Shown one piece after another: positions 10,400 to 21,016 of a stretch of 24,506 nt of DNA. Position numbers and translations under genes: made by a program. Origin of the DNA: Leucogyrophana mollusca (Eukaryota; Basidiomycota; Agaricomycetes; Boletales); assembly GCA_021014945.1 (NCBI GenBank), contig MU266666.1, positions 1 through 24,506 of the forward strand, written 5' to 3'. The notes beneath the pieces are model-generated. The model ran no database searches. It saw only the letters and a program-made list of their open reading frames with translations, and was not told the DNA's origin. Position 1 is the first letter of the stretch. Each line of letters opens with the position of its first letter.

Positions 10400-11066
10400 T
10401 CCCTACCCCGCCTTACCTACCCTCCCTCCATCAGCGCCGCGCGGGGTTGTTGCACAGGCAGAGGACGTGCATCCCGGGGAAGCGTGTGTCCCCGCACCGA
10501 CGGCGCCGCAGGGCTCGAAGAGCGTTTGTGCCGAGGAGCCCGCACGCCAGGATGTTGCCGCCCAGGCCAACCATGGAGGGCCGTGCGAGGAGGGAGACGT
10601 CCACGACGAGGATGCTGGACACGCGGAGGGCGGGGTGGAGGCACGGGCTTGCTCGACTGCGAGGTCGAAGTTGAGGCGGTCGTTGGTGTGGTTGTTGATC
10701 ACGATGAGGACGTCGCGGGGCTGCTGGGTGGGGAGGGCGAGGAAGTGGATGCAGGCGAGGATCTGTATAGCGCTGGGGAGGCGAATATATCGCCTGAGAC
10801 AAAGGCGGCGAGCATGCCGTCGCCGGCATAGCCGGCGTGTGCAGGCTCGTGGCCTGCGCCACCACCGGGGATGACGGCGAGCGAGAGGGGCAGGAGGGGT
10901 GCGCTACTCAGATGGATTTGGACGAGGCATGACTACGCGGGTGAGTGCATGGGTGGGCGCGAGGAACGTGGACTTACAGATGGATGTGTGGGTTTAGAGG
11001 TACGGCACCGCGGGGTGACTTGAGGACAAGGCCGTCGGGGGGCGTGCATACGTGTTTGTGCGACAT
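10400..11066 (-). pseudogene. Dihydroxyacetone kinase (DhaK domain) pseudogene, 5' part
   Basis: Dihydroxyacetone kinases phosphorylate dihydroxyacetone with ATP in glycerol catabolism. The fragment keeps the family's N terminus from the ATG at 11066-11064 (MSHKHV, then GLVLKSPRGAVPLNP), a first intron at 10933-10977 (GTAAGT donor, GTAG acceptor), the [15 protein letters not shown] substrate motif with its catalytic-site His, the INNHTNDRLNF motif with the conserved Asp, and VSLLARPSMVG. It is broken: a TGA at 10908-10910 just after intron 1, then shifts near 10880-10895, near 10775 and near 10655, and small deletions around VVDVSLLARPSMVG. Recognisable similarity ends near 10400 around NNPARR, so the rest of the DhaK domain and the whole DhaL domain are missing. 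Retention of an intron argues against a retrocopy. A working copy presumably lies elsewhere in the genome. Confidence 0.88.
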
Positions 11067-12099
11067 GAAGGTGCGGGGCTAAACGTGCGCTCATCGACTC
11101 ATCGACGGCCGGTGGGTGCGGATTGTTCGTTCGAGGTGACCGCGACCGTGCGGGGATCCGTCAGACACGTGCAAGGATGAATTCAGCTGCGATGGTACCT
11201 CTGGATAGTTGACATGTAGAGCGTGCGAGCTGTCGATGCCCGAGGGGCACTGTTGATTGAGATTATGTAGAATATGTCGGAGTGTTTCGAGATTGCTTGA
11301 TTAACGGCCACATTTGCAAGTACAAGTGTCTTCAACCGAGAGGGCGGGGGTGCGATCGAGAGCCAAACGCGTGCATTGAGGACAAGAACCTCCTCCACGC
11401 TCGGAAACCAGCCGAGAGAGGAAGCACCCAATCAAGTAGACCTGACACGTACATGAGCAGCACCGAGAGCGCGGTTGTACTGAAACTTGGTGCGCGGGCA
11501 TGGGGAGGGGAAGGAGGAATTTGATTGATTGCGTATGTCGGCGGCGAAGGGGGAAGGGGGCACTAGGAGGGAAGACACCAAGAAAGATGGGTGGGAGGGA
11601 GGGAGCAACTTGCATGGTGGTGCTCCGATCGTAGGGGGGAGAGACGAAGGGTACGGGGGAGGAAGGGTAATCTCCAGATGTGCTGGACAATATGGCCTGC
11701 CTTGCTAAATCCTGGCAGAGTCACGAGCAGGGTATCTCTGTCGTGGGTAGTCAGCCGAGATGCGATTCTGATGAACATGTGTAATCGCATAGAAGATATC
11801 TAGCTGACGGAATCACGGCGAAGACGTGTTAGTACATCTGTCGAATAATCGTATTGAAGACTGATCTCGCTCGGGGCGAAAGAAATCTACTTGTCGGAGA
11901 GGAAAGATAGGAAAGTGCATAGGGAGGAGTACGACCTCCCTGGACACGGCAAGTGATGGATTCTGTGCAATCGACATGCACGGACGCGAAGACATACTGA
12001 AATTTTGCTTGTGTAAAAGTAAACATCTACTTACATAAGCATCCCGTCCTTGTCCCGCCTCCTTGCATCGGCCCCAGTCGTTAGCAAGCTAAATTTCAA
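11067..12099. other. Intergenic, nothing recognised
   Basis: The stretch upstream of the dihydroxyacetone kinase start. It has several short overlapping frames on both strands, purine-rich tracts around 11500-11670 and no ATG-led frame with a known motif. It may include the old promoter of the pseudogene, but no element can be named. Confidence 0.4.
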
Positions 12100-12375
12100 A
12101 GAATACAATGTCTGCTGGAAATCATCGATGTCGTCACTAGTGCTATTTGCTCCCCCTGCCGTTCTACAATCAAGTACGGGGGTGACGCCGTGGTGAGAGA
12201 TGCCGCCCCCTTCCCTTCAGTGCACTTCTGATGCTCGAGTGACAAGACGTGATCCTCGCGTCGCAGACGCACGCTCGACAAGGACTGTCTTTGGTGTAAC
12301 AGCATCTCACATCGCCATTCCTTCCATTCACGATTGTAGCCGCTTATCTCCAGCGCGTAATCCCGCCGCCGCCTC
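12100..12375. repeat. Unidentified repeat R, first (most diverged) copy
   Basis: Shares order and sequence with 12410-12660 and 14366-14620. Common points are a gtgacgc..tggtgagag block, a tgctcgagtg/tgcccgaatg block followed by a GACGTGA or GCGTGAC word, CACGCTCGACAAGGACTG, and CCATTCACGATTG/C. Read on the minus strand all three copies share a peptide-like frame (VLVERA.A.RG, then SRL.TRASE or SRLTIRAS), hinting at a coding ancestor. It lies head to tail with the second copy. Confidence 0.7.
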
Positions 12376-12409
12376 CACCTAGTCTCACAATTCCACTGTT
12401 ACCAAGACA

Positions 12410-12862
12410 TCTCCATCGGTTCCTCCAACACGACAGCTTCCGCCATTGTAGACGTCCCTGCCGGCGAACAACACACAGTCGGAAGTGACGCTTTGGTGAG
12501 AGCCAACGCTTCCCTTTCCCCCCGATGCCCGAATGGTAAGGCGTGACCCTCCTCGCGTCGCCGAAGCACGCTCGACAAGGACTGCCTTGGGAATAGCACC
12601 CCGCATTCCCATCGCCTCCATTCACGATCGCCACCGCCTATCTCCAGCACCTAATCCCGCTGCCTACGCCTAATTCTAATCCCAGCCCCTACGCCGGGCG
12701 GCTTAACGTCACAAATGCACTGTTGTAAATATGCCTCCGCCACGGCCACTCCGGGACGATAGCAACCAAGATTCCACCTTTCACCCATGGTCGAACTCTG
12801 CGGTGGGTATGAATGGGTCCGCTCGTGGTTCTACCTGCCATGGTTCAGAAACCACTCTACTT
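12410..12862. repeat. Unidentified repeat R, second copy (long form)
   Basis: Direct repeat of 14366-14807 over about 450 bp. It includes an ATGCC(T)C..CCACG..CCGCTCC/CACTCC segment followed by the shared run GATAGCAACCAAGATTCCAC and ends at a shared CAGAAACCACTCTAC. The plus-strand frame that begins with ATG at 12731 is open in this copy but stopped by TAG in the third copy. The right edge touches the Bud32 fragment directly. No terminal inverted repeats and no transposase were seen. Confidence 0.75.
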
Positions 12863-13269
12863 GGTGACATCAACATGATGCTCTGGCACGGGCCCAACGA
12901 TCTCGTGAGCTCTTGTCCTTCTCAGTTCTCATCCAATCCTCATCCATTCATTCGATCCTATCCCATGTCTAGACACCCAGGTCCTCATCGACTTCGGCCT
13001 ATCATACCACTCCGCCCCCATCGAAGACAAAGCCGCCGACCCGTACGTCCTCGAGCGTGCATTCGCGTCTACCCACCCCGACTCAGAGCCGCTCCTCGCG
13101 TCTGTGTTGGCCGCATATGGGGTGCGCATGGGCAGTGCAGTGGGCTTCCGTCAAGAAGAGGCTGGATGGCGGTCAGTTTGTCTGTTTCGCTCTCGCACCT
13201 GTTCTTTTTGCTGAGGGGTCGACATATGCAGTCCGGCTGCGCGGGAGAAAGCGGAGCATGGTCGGGTAG
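12863..13269 (+). pseudogene. BUD32: Bud32/PRPK kinase pseudogene, C-terminal half
   Basis: Bud32 is the small kinase/ATPase of the KEOPS (EKC) complex that supports t6A modification of tRNA. Exons: 12863-12904 (GDINMMLWHGPNDL), intron 12905-12980 (GTGAGC to CCAG), 12981-13171 (VLIDFGLSYHSAPIEDKA, then YVLERAFASTHPDSEPLL), intron 13172-13231 (GTCAGT to GCAG) and 13232-13269, which encodes the family's signature C terminus VRLRGRKRSMVG and a TAG stop. The DFG metal-binding motif is intact, but the catalytic loop HGDLTTSN of the family is reduced to LGDIN, losing the His and about three residues, and a +1 shift lies near 13130-13137. The N-lobe is absent; repeat R takes its place. It is therefore a broken 3' fragment; conserved splice sites show a DNA-level copy. 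The original gene should be elsewhere. Confidence 0.9.
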
Positions 13270-14365
13270 GAGAAGCTTTTCGAGTTTAATGTTACTGTAC
13301 TTTTGTGTACCCATGGACGCGAGGTGGGATAACGAGGATTCTAGGCGTTCAAGTGGAGGCAGCCAAGAGCCAAATGAGATAAGTAAAATTTTCTACGGCT
13401 CCAAGCCTCGACGAACGTTACTTGCAGAGTCATTGATGTCAATGATCTTGGACACTTGAAGCTGAAGTGCCGTCTAGTCCTTGAGCCCACGTTACAGTAA
13501 GTTAGCTTCTTAAGTTTTGCGCTCCAGATACCCATCTTACAACCCCATTGACCAAACTATACATCTCCTTGACCCCACCTACGCCCTCACCCGTTCTAAA
13601 CATATCCACAATAGCCGCAATGCCCTCTCCACACGCGCCCGCCCTGCGCCCCAGCGGAGCAGCCTGGACAAATCTGTTCCTTACATGACTCACCTGGTCG
13701 TCAGGGAGCCGTCCCATCGAGCGTCACCCGCAAGCTGGGAGGTGTTAGGTGGTGGCAAGTGCCGCTTCTGCGCACCGCTTCAGCCCCGGTTCATGCCTCT
13801 CCGTCGCGGGCTCGAACTCACCGATAACCACGCCACCAGGGCGTTCGAAAGCGCGTTTTCTCAGTGTATCTCCAACGTTCTCATCACTGTCGCTGGAAGC
13901 GAGAAGGCGCTGTCTTGCCTCCCTTCCAAAGGTTACGGTGCCATGCATGCGGTGTCAGCAAAGAAGCAATGATACAAGACCACGCGTACAAGAACTCGGC
14001 GTCGGATAGCTTGATGATAGGTGAAAGCCTTTGGACAAGAGGGCGCTGCCCTCAGTGCCGACAATACCTCTTGGTTTCCTGAATGCGGCCATGGGGTTCT
14101 CAGACTTGCGGCAGAAGACCAGCCCGGGCTTATCGCTGGACCCCAGAGGTTCGAGTTCAAATACAATGTGACGGATTCAAGTCCTCTCCAAAGACCAGCT
14201 CTGTTGTGGTTCCAAGGTTCGTTCACCGAACTCGTTCCGTTCGTAGCCTTGATGCATCTGCACCAGTACCGCCCCCAATCTAAGTTTGAAAGAATACGGC
14301 GCCCGCCGGAAACCTTTGCCGTCCTCCGCCGCATGCGCTCTAAAGTGCGGCTTCCCCGCTGGCGA
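13270..14365. other. Intergenic, nothing recognised
   Basis: Several frames of 60-150 codons exist on both strands, most opening with TTG or GTG and none with a known motif. A plus-strand frame at 13517-13972 and a minus-strand frame at 13948-13745 overlap and cannot both be real. There is no clear exon chain continuing from the Bud32 fragment. Confidence 0.4.
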
Positions 14366-14807
14366 ACATCGGTTCCTCCGACGAGACATCTTCCGTCATC
14401 ATAGGCATCCCCGCCGACGAACACCCAGTCCGAAGTGGCACTGTGATGGAAGTCGACACCGTCCCTTTCCCGCCAGTGCGCTTCGGATGCTCGAATAGTA
14501 AGACGTGACCTACTGGCGGCGCCGAAGCACGTTCGACAAGGACTGCCTTCGGTGGAAGAACAGCTCACGTTCCCATTCCTTCCATTGACGATCGTAGCCA
14601 CCGTTGCCCCCACCTACTCCCAATCCCAGCCCCTGCGGCTGACGCCTTATACTCGCATTGCACTATTGTAAGATGCCTCTACCACGACCGCGGCCGCTCC
14701 GAGATGATAGCAACCAAGATTCCACCTGCCACCCCTAGTCGAAGTCTGTGGTGGGAATGTAGGAGTCTACTCGTGGTTCTATCCGCGATGCCTCAGAAAC
14801 CACTCTA
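14366..14807. repeat. Unidentified repeat R, third copy
   Basis: Direct copy of 12410-12862, about 1.95 kb away. Shared landmarks include CATCGGTTCCTCC at the left edge, a CACG(C/T)TCGACAAGGACTGCCTT core, GATAGCAACCAAGATTCCAC, and CAGAAACCACTCTAC at the right edge. On the minus strand the frame SRLTIRASE continues to VGGTD with many substitutions relative to the second copy. It ends less than 30 bases before the 21-bp minisatellite. Confidence 0.75.
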
Positions 14808-14834
14808 CCCAGCGACACCGATACAAAATCGCAC

Positions 14835-15086
14835 GTCCCCGTAAATGAAACGTTCGCCCGCATCGCGATTCAGACTGTCGTTACAACAAAACAGACGTCC
14901 GACACCGCAAACCAGGCCATAATTATCGCAAATGATCTTCGTCACCGCAGTCAGATCTTCATCCCCACAAATCAGACCTTCATCCCCACAAATCAGACCT
15001 TCATCCCCACAAATCAGACCTTCATCCCCACAAATCAGACCTTCATCCCCACAAATCAGACCTTCGTCACGGCAGATACGAGCAAG
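14835..15086. repeat. 21-bp minisatellite with degenerate left units
   Basis: Five identical units of ATCCCCACAAATCAGACCTTC occupy 14961-15065. To their left, units at about 14835-14855, 14857-14877, 14878-14898, 14899-14919, 14920-14940 and 14941-14960 keep the 21-bp period (20 in the last) but have diverged. One more degenerate unit follows at 15066-15086. As the unit is a multiple of three, each frame stays open; the plus frame reads FIPTNQT repeats and the minus frame GDEGLIC repeats. No flanking exon supports translation, so a non-coding minisatellite is the simpler call. Confidence 0.9.
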
Positions 15087-15237
15087 ACATTCGATCACCC
15101 CACTTGCCACCTACAGTCCCGCCCATAAGCCGGCATTTGCTGCCCTTTGCACACTCGAGATCCATCACCTACCATACTCATGCGGTATCTTCGTTCCCAA
15201 CACACGCCCCATAGCCAAAGCCCTCAGACGAGGTTCC
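15087..15237. other. Short spacer between minisatellite and copy B
   Basis: Unique sequence between the last degenerate minisatellite unit and the left edge of the second segmental copy. No recognisable feature. Confidence 0.4.
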
Positions 15238-15591
15238 CACATCGCTCTTGCTGTCACCTCCATCCCTGCGTGATAAAGTTAGACTTGTTGTTATGCTGGT
15301 AGTCAGGCCACACCATTTTGTGGTGTTCAAGCGTACGTGTAACAAAGAAACAATCACTTACAAACGATACTGTAATGGAACCGAACCCCCGAACATACAG
15401 TCACAGGTATCTCAACACCCGGGGGGAATCGAAGTCCGATCCAGAGTCACATACAAAATCACGACAGTAATGGAGAGCCTACGTTTGCAAACTTGACGCC
15501 AGAACCCCCACTGGCTCATATGTATTTCGGAGCGGTAGGTGTGTCCTGGATGTATGCGACGGCTCGACGAAATTGGACCTCGGCATCGGTG

Positions 15592-18500
15592 TCACAGATT
15601 TGGACACCACCCCCCCCTCCACCCTCGCGCAACCTGAGGAACCGTCAAGTAGTCCGACATATCCAAGACTATAGGTGCACTGCCCTCGTCCGTTGCGTAT
15701 TCGAGAACCAAGCGACCATGCCGACGCGCTGTCAAAAGCTTCACCGTTCGCATCCCATCAGGTATCCAAAGTAGCCGCTGCCCGTCTTCTCCTATGAGCC
15801 ACCCATCCTTCCTGATGCGAGGCTGGCCGTGAAGAGGGAATATGGAGTTGGGCGGGAAACTGGAGGTCGATACCGGTGATCCTTGGGTGAGATGTGGGAA
15901 TTCTCCAAGGTGCCAGATGCGGATATCACCATTTGCGAATAGGGCAATGAGTTGACCACTGTCTGAACGAAGGAGTACCGAGTCTGTATGTGCTTCGTAA
16001 TACGGAGATGTGAGCTGGCACATGCATGATCCACTGCTCGCATCAGTTATCTCAACTGAAGGTGTGTTTTCTAACGGATGGTATCGCCATTGTGCAACGT
16101 AACGACTATCTGATGAGAAGATAGCACCATTGCTCCTTTGCAGGTCGAAACTTTTGTGAATTTGAGTCGATGACGTTGCGGTGTCCACGAGATAAAGTCT
16201 GTTGTTGAAAAGTAGCTGAGAGCCGTCGGGGGATAGTAGTGATTTGGAGTGTATCCATGGCTCAGCGAGGACAGTGTTGCGTCTATGTGACGGACTCGCG
16301 CTCGTGTCCCATAGTTGTACGTCACGTTCCCCAATTAAGAGGACCTTTGTATGACTGCCAAGGAAGGCGGCCGATTTCAACTCGCGCGCGTTTGAACGGC
16401 GACCAGAACAGACCGTCACGAGATCGTCGCCAACAACCCCCCTTATCCAGGCACTTGTTCGACTGACGCAGATGATATGATTAGCCAGTGGCGAGAACGC
16501 GACATAAATGATGTCGCCAAGGTGCTTTGAAGACTGCTTTATGATAGCCCCTGTGGCCTTGTCCCAGACTTGTACAACATCTCCTCTGATTACCCAGGCG
16601 ACTCTCCGTCCGTCGTTGGAAAATGTAGGAACGGTGATCGATGAATCACGGATGGCCGCTAAATCCAGTTGTTGAGCACCAGTTTCCATATCGAAGATCC
16701 CAAGTGTGTGATCCTGATGGGCGAAAGCAAGTGTTTTGCCGTCTGAAGACTGTGCGATCACAGGAGAAACTTGTGCTCGAGATGACCAGATCCAGATGGG
16801 ACTAGATTGTAGTGCGATGGGAGCTGGATGAAAGGTGTTCAGAATTAGACAAAAAGATGATATAACTGTCACGTACGGAGTTTCGATGAAAAGGGTGCTT
16901 GCACGCCAGTGTCAAGGTCGATAGCTACTCCTCCGATAAATTCATTGAAAAAAACAGCTTGTGCTTTGTCTGAGGACATTACGACACGCACGACTGTTCT
17001 GATATCGAAACCATCGGATATCATCAGCAGTAGTGAACCAGTATCCGCTTTGAATAGCTTCAAGTTTCCGACGGAATACCGTGACCGATTTGAAAATACA
17101 AGAACCCGACATCCACTCTCTGAGTTCACGAATGCAACTTCTGGTGAATCGTCTGGGGAAAATGACAATTCCTTTGTCCAAGCAAGACACCGGCTTCGCA
17201 TATCCCACAGATAAATTCTGTAAGGAGACAATGCCGCAAGCCACATCCCGTCATTGGAGAACACAAGCTCGGTGATTTTGTTGTCATGAGGCAATCCTGG
17301 GGCCATGGGGCAGACCAACGAAAATTCATATTGGCCTAAGATTTGGATGATGTTTATATGGCTGACAACGATGAAACTATCCTTGATTGGAGACCAGACT
17401 ACCTGGTCGACTGAACCATTAAAATTCGAAGCCGACGTTTTGATGACCCGAGCCGTGGTGCCATCCAGTAGCCCTATTTTGCCGGATTCTGATACGCATG
17501 TGATTTGGGCAGCATCCCTCGAGAGCTCCGCCCAGCGCCAATGGTTGTCAGGCAGATCACATGTCCTCGACTGTGATGTCATGATGTCCACCATCCCAAG
17601 GCCAGCTTCGTCGGAGAAGTATACAACGCTTCTTCCGTCAGCGCACAGGTACAAAGCTTTGACGAATCCGGTGGCCACCACATTTTCGATGGTGCAAAGT
17701 TTATGTCCCGTAGCTACGTCCCAGAGGTGCATCCTGTCATCATCCGATGCAGCGACCACACGAGCATTATTCGGTGAGATGGCAAGCGACACCGTGGTGC
17801 GGCCCACTCCACACAGCCTTTGCTTGAGTTTGCCACTAGCTGGATTCCAGACCAACAGGTCATCTCCCGAAGACGCAGTGACGACAAGAGAGCCGTCCGG
17901 TGAAAATGAGACAGGGTGCTTTGCGTCTTCCATCGCGAAGGACATACGCGGCCATGTGATAGCAGCTGAGGCCTTAATACCGTTGCTCGTAGTTATGAGG
18001 GCATGTTCGCCAGTGGGGGACAGTTCGAGGGGCTTCATAGGTGGGGGGTGCCGGTTAATGGGTTTCGCCAATGATGCAGTGTCCCATACAGTCACCGAGG
18101 CCGAGGTTGTGACCCTCCCAACTGAAATTGAGCGGAACATGATCCTTTGCCTGCTAGCTTTGTGGAATGTGGTGCCATGTGTGGGAAACTTGAGAGTAGC
18201 AGTCTGTGTCATCTTCTCCATGTCCCATATTTCAAAGGTTGCCTCTGAACGGGACATGGAAAGAAACAGAAGACTGTCGATAGCCCAAAACACCGAGCCC
18301 AAACACCCCTGTCTTTGCCTTGACATCAACCGCTCGCCTGTGCAAGCGCTGTATATGTCAATGACGGACATCGTCCCAAGAATATTGGGGCTTATATCTG
18401 TCTTAGCTCTCGCTGCTAGCCACTGCCCACAAGGAGACATGAGGACGCTAAGGTGTTCGGGGATGGGGGTACCTATGAGGTCACCAGTCTCGGTGCTAAA

Positions 18501-21016
18501 CACTCGGATCTCTCCCCCGAGGAGCCGGCATGCAACCCTTCGCACTTGACTGTGAGCTGGGAATGATGCCTGCAGAAGACCGATCGATCGAGCGTATTCC
18601 GGGGTATTATCTGTTCCGGTGAGCGCATCCAATATTAAGTAGGTTTTCATCCTCCGTCTGCGGGTCAGAATGTATCGACCACAAAGCAACGCTTCATTGA
18701 CTGGATAGCTCGACACCAGTTCCCCAGTGAGGTAGCTCCAGACGTCAACATACATCTTGATGTTCCCACGTAGGAGAACAACATGGTCGTCAACGAGGGA
18801 GATCTTCCTTGCATCAGGAGATTGTGCGTGACACCGAAATGGGCCGCCCACAGCTCTGTACTCCACGGTGTCACATACGAAAATAACACCATCCAAGTCT
18901 ACAGAAGCCACTTTTGTACCATCATCTGAGAAGAATGCGTCACAGATAGATGACCGATGGCCAATCAAAGGCTCCCCAGTGGGATTACATGTATTGAGGT
19001 CCCATAATCGCAAGGTCGTGTTGTCATGGACACATGTGAAACGAGAGCCATCGGATGAGATTGCGGGGTAGAAGGAGCGTCTCTCGCGAGGTATGGGGAG
19101 GGTGATCAAGGGTGATGGGGAGCCAGGAAGATGAGTAAGCATTTTAGGGATCTGCTTCAGCATGGGAGAAAATAGCTTGAAGATGGAGCTGTGGCGAGGA
19201 GTGAATGGGATTGCAGTTGCGTATATATGCGCGGCACTGCGCTGGATAGGCTCGTAAAACTGCCGCACGAAGCGATCGGCATCCTTGAGCAACAAGAGTA
19301 CTTCATTGGACTGCGAATGGCGCTAAACGTAGAACGTGAGCAAAAGGAAGAGTCTAACGTTCATGAAAGCCACTATACCTGAAACCACGGTACAACGCGG
19401 TCAAGGGCATTAAGGATCTCATGTACATCACCCCGCAAGCTCATCACTTCAAACCAATGCAGCAGGTGCGTCGACAACCAGTCCTTTGCCGCTTCAAACA
19501 ACTCCCGGTCCTCAGTGGCGACGTCGGCCAGATGTAGATGCCAGTACAGGCATCCATATCGGACGTGCTCGGGCACATTGTCCTGCAGACGCTGGGGAAG
19601 GTCTTTGATGTCCCCGTTCATCTTCGAGGGGTCATTGATACCGCAGATGTCGCGCTTTAGCATGCACATTGCGTCGAAACAGCGAGAAGCCAGGAACCGA
19701 CTGAATACCCCTTTGTCGATGTAAAAGCGAGAGTCGGTGCAGCGCGTCGGCGATGTGAAAAAGTCAAAAATAGATGCATGAAGTACTCGTATAAATCCAT
19801 CCTCTTTACGCAACATGGACCCGAGCCGTGCAATGACGGAGCTGCACGTCGTGAGCTCTAGCCGCGAGTCATCCGGGAGCAAAATGGGATGCTGTAAAAC
19901 CGTGACGTTGAGCCCCAGGAGCATGTCCAATCCTTGCTGGGTCAAAGGCGTTTTCGCGGTGACAATGGCGCCGATGATGTTGCGCAAGTTTGATGTGCGG
20001 AGAGATGAGGGCAAGTTTGTGGAAGCTTGCTGCAGGATACCCGTGTACAAAGCATCGAGAGCACCTCCCTCCCCTGTTGAGTGGAGTGTCTCAGTGGAGA
20101 CCATATAGTGCAGGGCAACCTTTGGATCATCGCTCTGGAGGATAAAATCGCAAGCTACTGAGGCCCAGATGAATAACCCATCGGCGCGACGACCAAGCTC
20201 AGCCTGCATCTCAGGCACCAACCAGTCCGATGGAAGGGCGTGGCGGTCAGCGACCTTCAGCATCTGAGCGGCGATGTAGTCGAGTATGTCCCTTTCCGTG
20301 CCATCGACACCGTCTATGGATTTCGACAGACAGCCGCGCTCCAGCAGAGATCGGATATCCACTTCATAACGGCTGACAAGAAATAACTTGACAAACGGCG
20401 GAAAATTCGCCATCTCGTCCTTTACAGCCCCCAAGATATCTTGACGGTCTCGCTCGCCACCACATTCGTCCAACGCGTCGAGAATGATTACGATAGGACC
20501 AGAGGACACAACCTGCCTCAGCGGTTCAATGATATACTTCTGTAGCTGCTCTCGTGGAGAGAATTGCGTCATCTTGCCATGCGCGCCGACCGCATCTTGA
20601 ATATGACCCTTGAGGATACTGGAGAAGGATGCAAGTTGATAGGCGATGCTGCCAAAAAGAAAGGCGGCCCCATTCCGGCCATCGACGTCGCGGTTGAATC
20701 GAAAGGTCGCGCCTAGACGTCCGACTTTCGCAAAACGCGCAGCTACCGTGTTTGCGACAGTCGATTTCCCCGTGCCGGCAACACCGTGCAGCCAGAACGC
20801 TTGCTTTCCACTCGGGTCTGCAGCCCAGGCAGTGATCTCGGAAAGAAGCCCCTGCCGAGTACTTGGTAGGCAGATGCGGTTGACGTCACAACGCACGCCA
20901 GTGAGGTCGGTTCCAGGAAGATTTTCTAAGAGCACCGTTCGTTTTAAAAATGGACTTAGAGAGAGAATACGTGGAGTGAACGTAAGCGGCACCACGCACC
21001 CAGGTCTTTTATGCAT
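15592..21016 (-). CDS. Possible surviving NACHT-WD40 protein from copy B (about 1771 aa)
   Basis: If transcription or initiation has moved, the ATG at 21016-21014 opens straight into the NACHT exon: 21016-19379, 19322-16877 and 16823-15592, total 5316 nt in frame. The first 30 or so residues (MHKRPGCVVPL and on) are former exon/intron sequence read in a new frame; from KRTVLLENLPGTD onward the product equals the NACHT and WD40 halves of the family. Walker A and B are intact and all 13 WD-like motifs persist, though one blade reads IFVCDT in place of IFVWDT and another AWIRG in place of AWIWG. It would lack the C2 and helical regions. Openness over more than 1700 codons suggests either recent decay or retained function; the two cannot be told apart here. 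Confidence 0.45.

Noticed and set aside
12731..13459. A single 242-codon plus-strand protein
   Set aside because: It reads through the Bud32 intron 12905-12980 and loses the Bud32 frame after about 13130; it is a chance read-through of repeat R plus a pseudogene.
14140..14165. A tRNA T-arm-like GGTTCGAGTTC word
   Set aside because: No matching acceptor stem, D arm or anticodon arm can be folded around it.
14805..15110. A repetitive protein of GDEGLIC units on the minus strand, or SSPQIRP units on the plus strand
   Set aside because: A 21-bp tandem array keeps all frames open automatically; the minus frame has no supported start or exon partners.
17305..18549. A 414-codon plus-strand gene opposite the WD40 exon of copy B
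   Set aside because: It is antisense to well-conserved WD40 blades, and the matching strand in copy A is interrupted many times.
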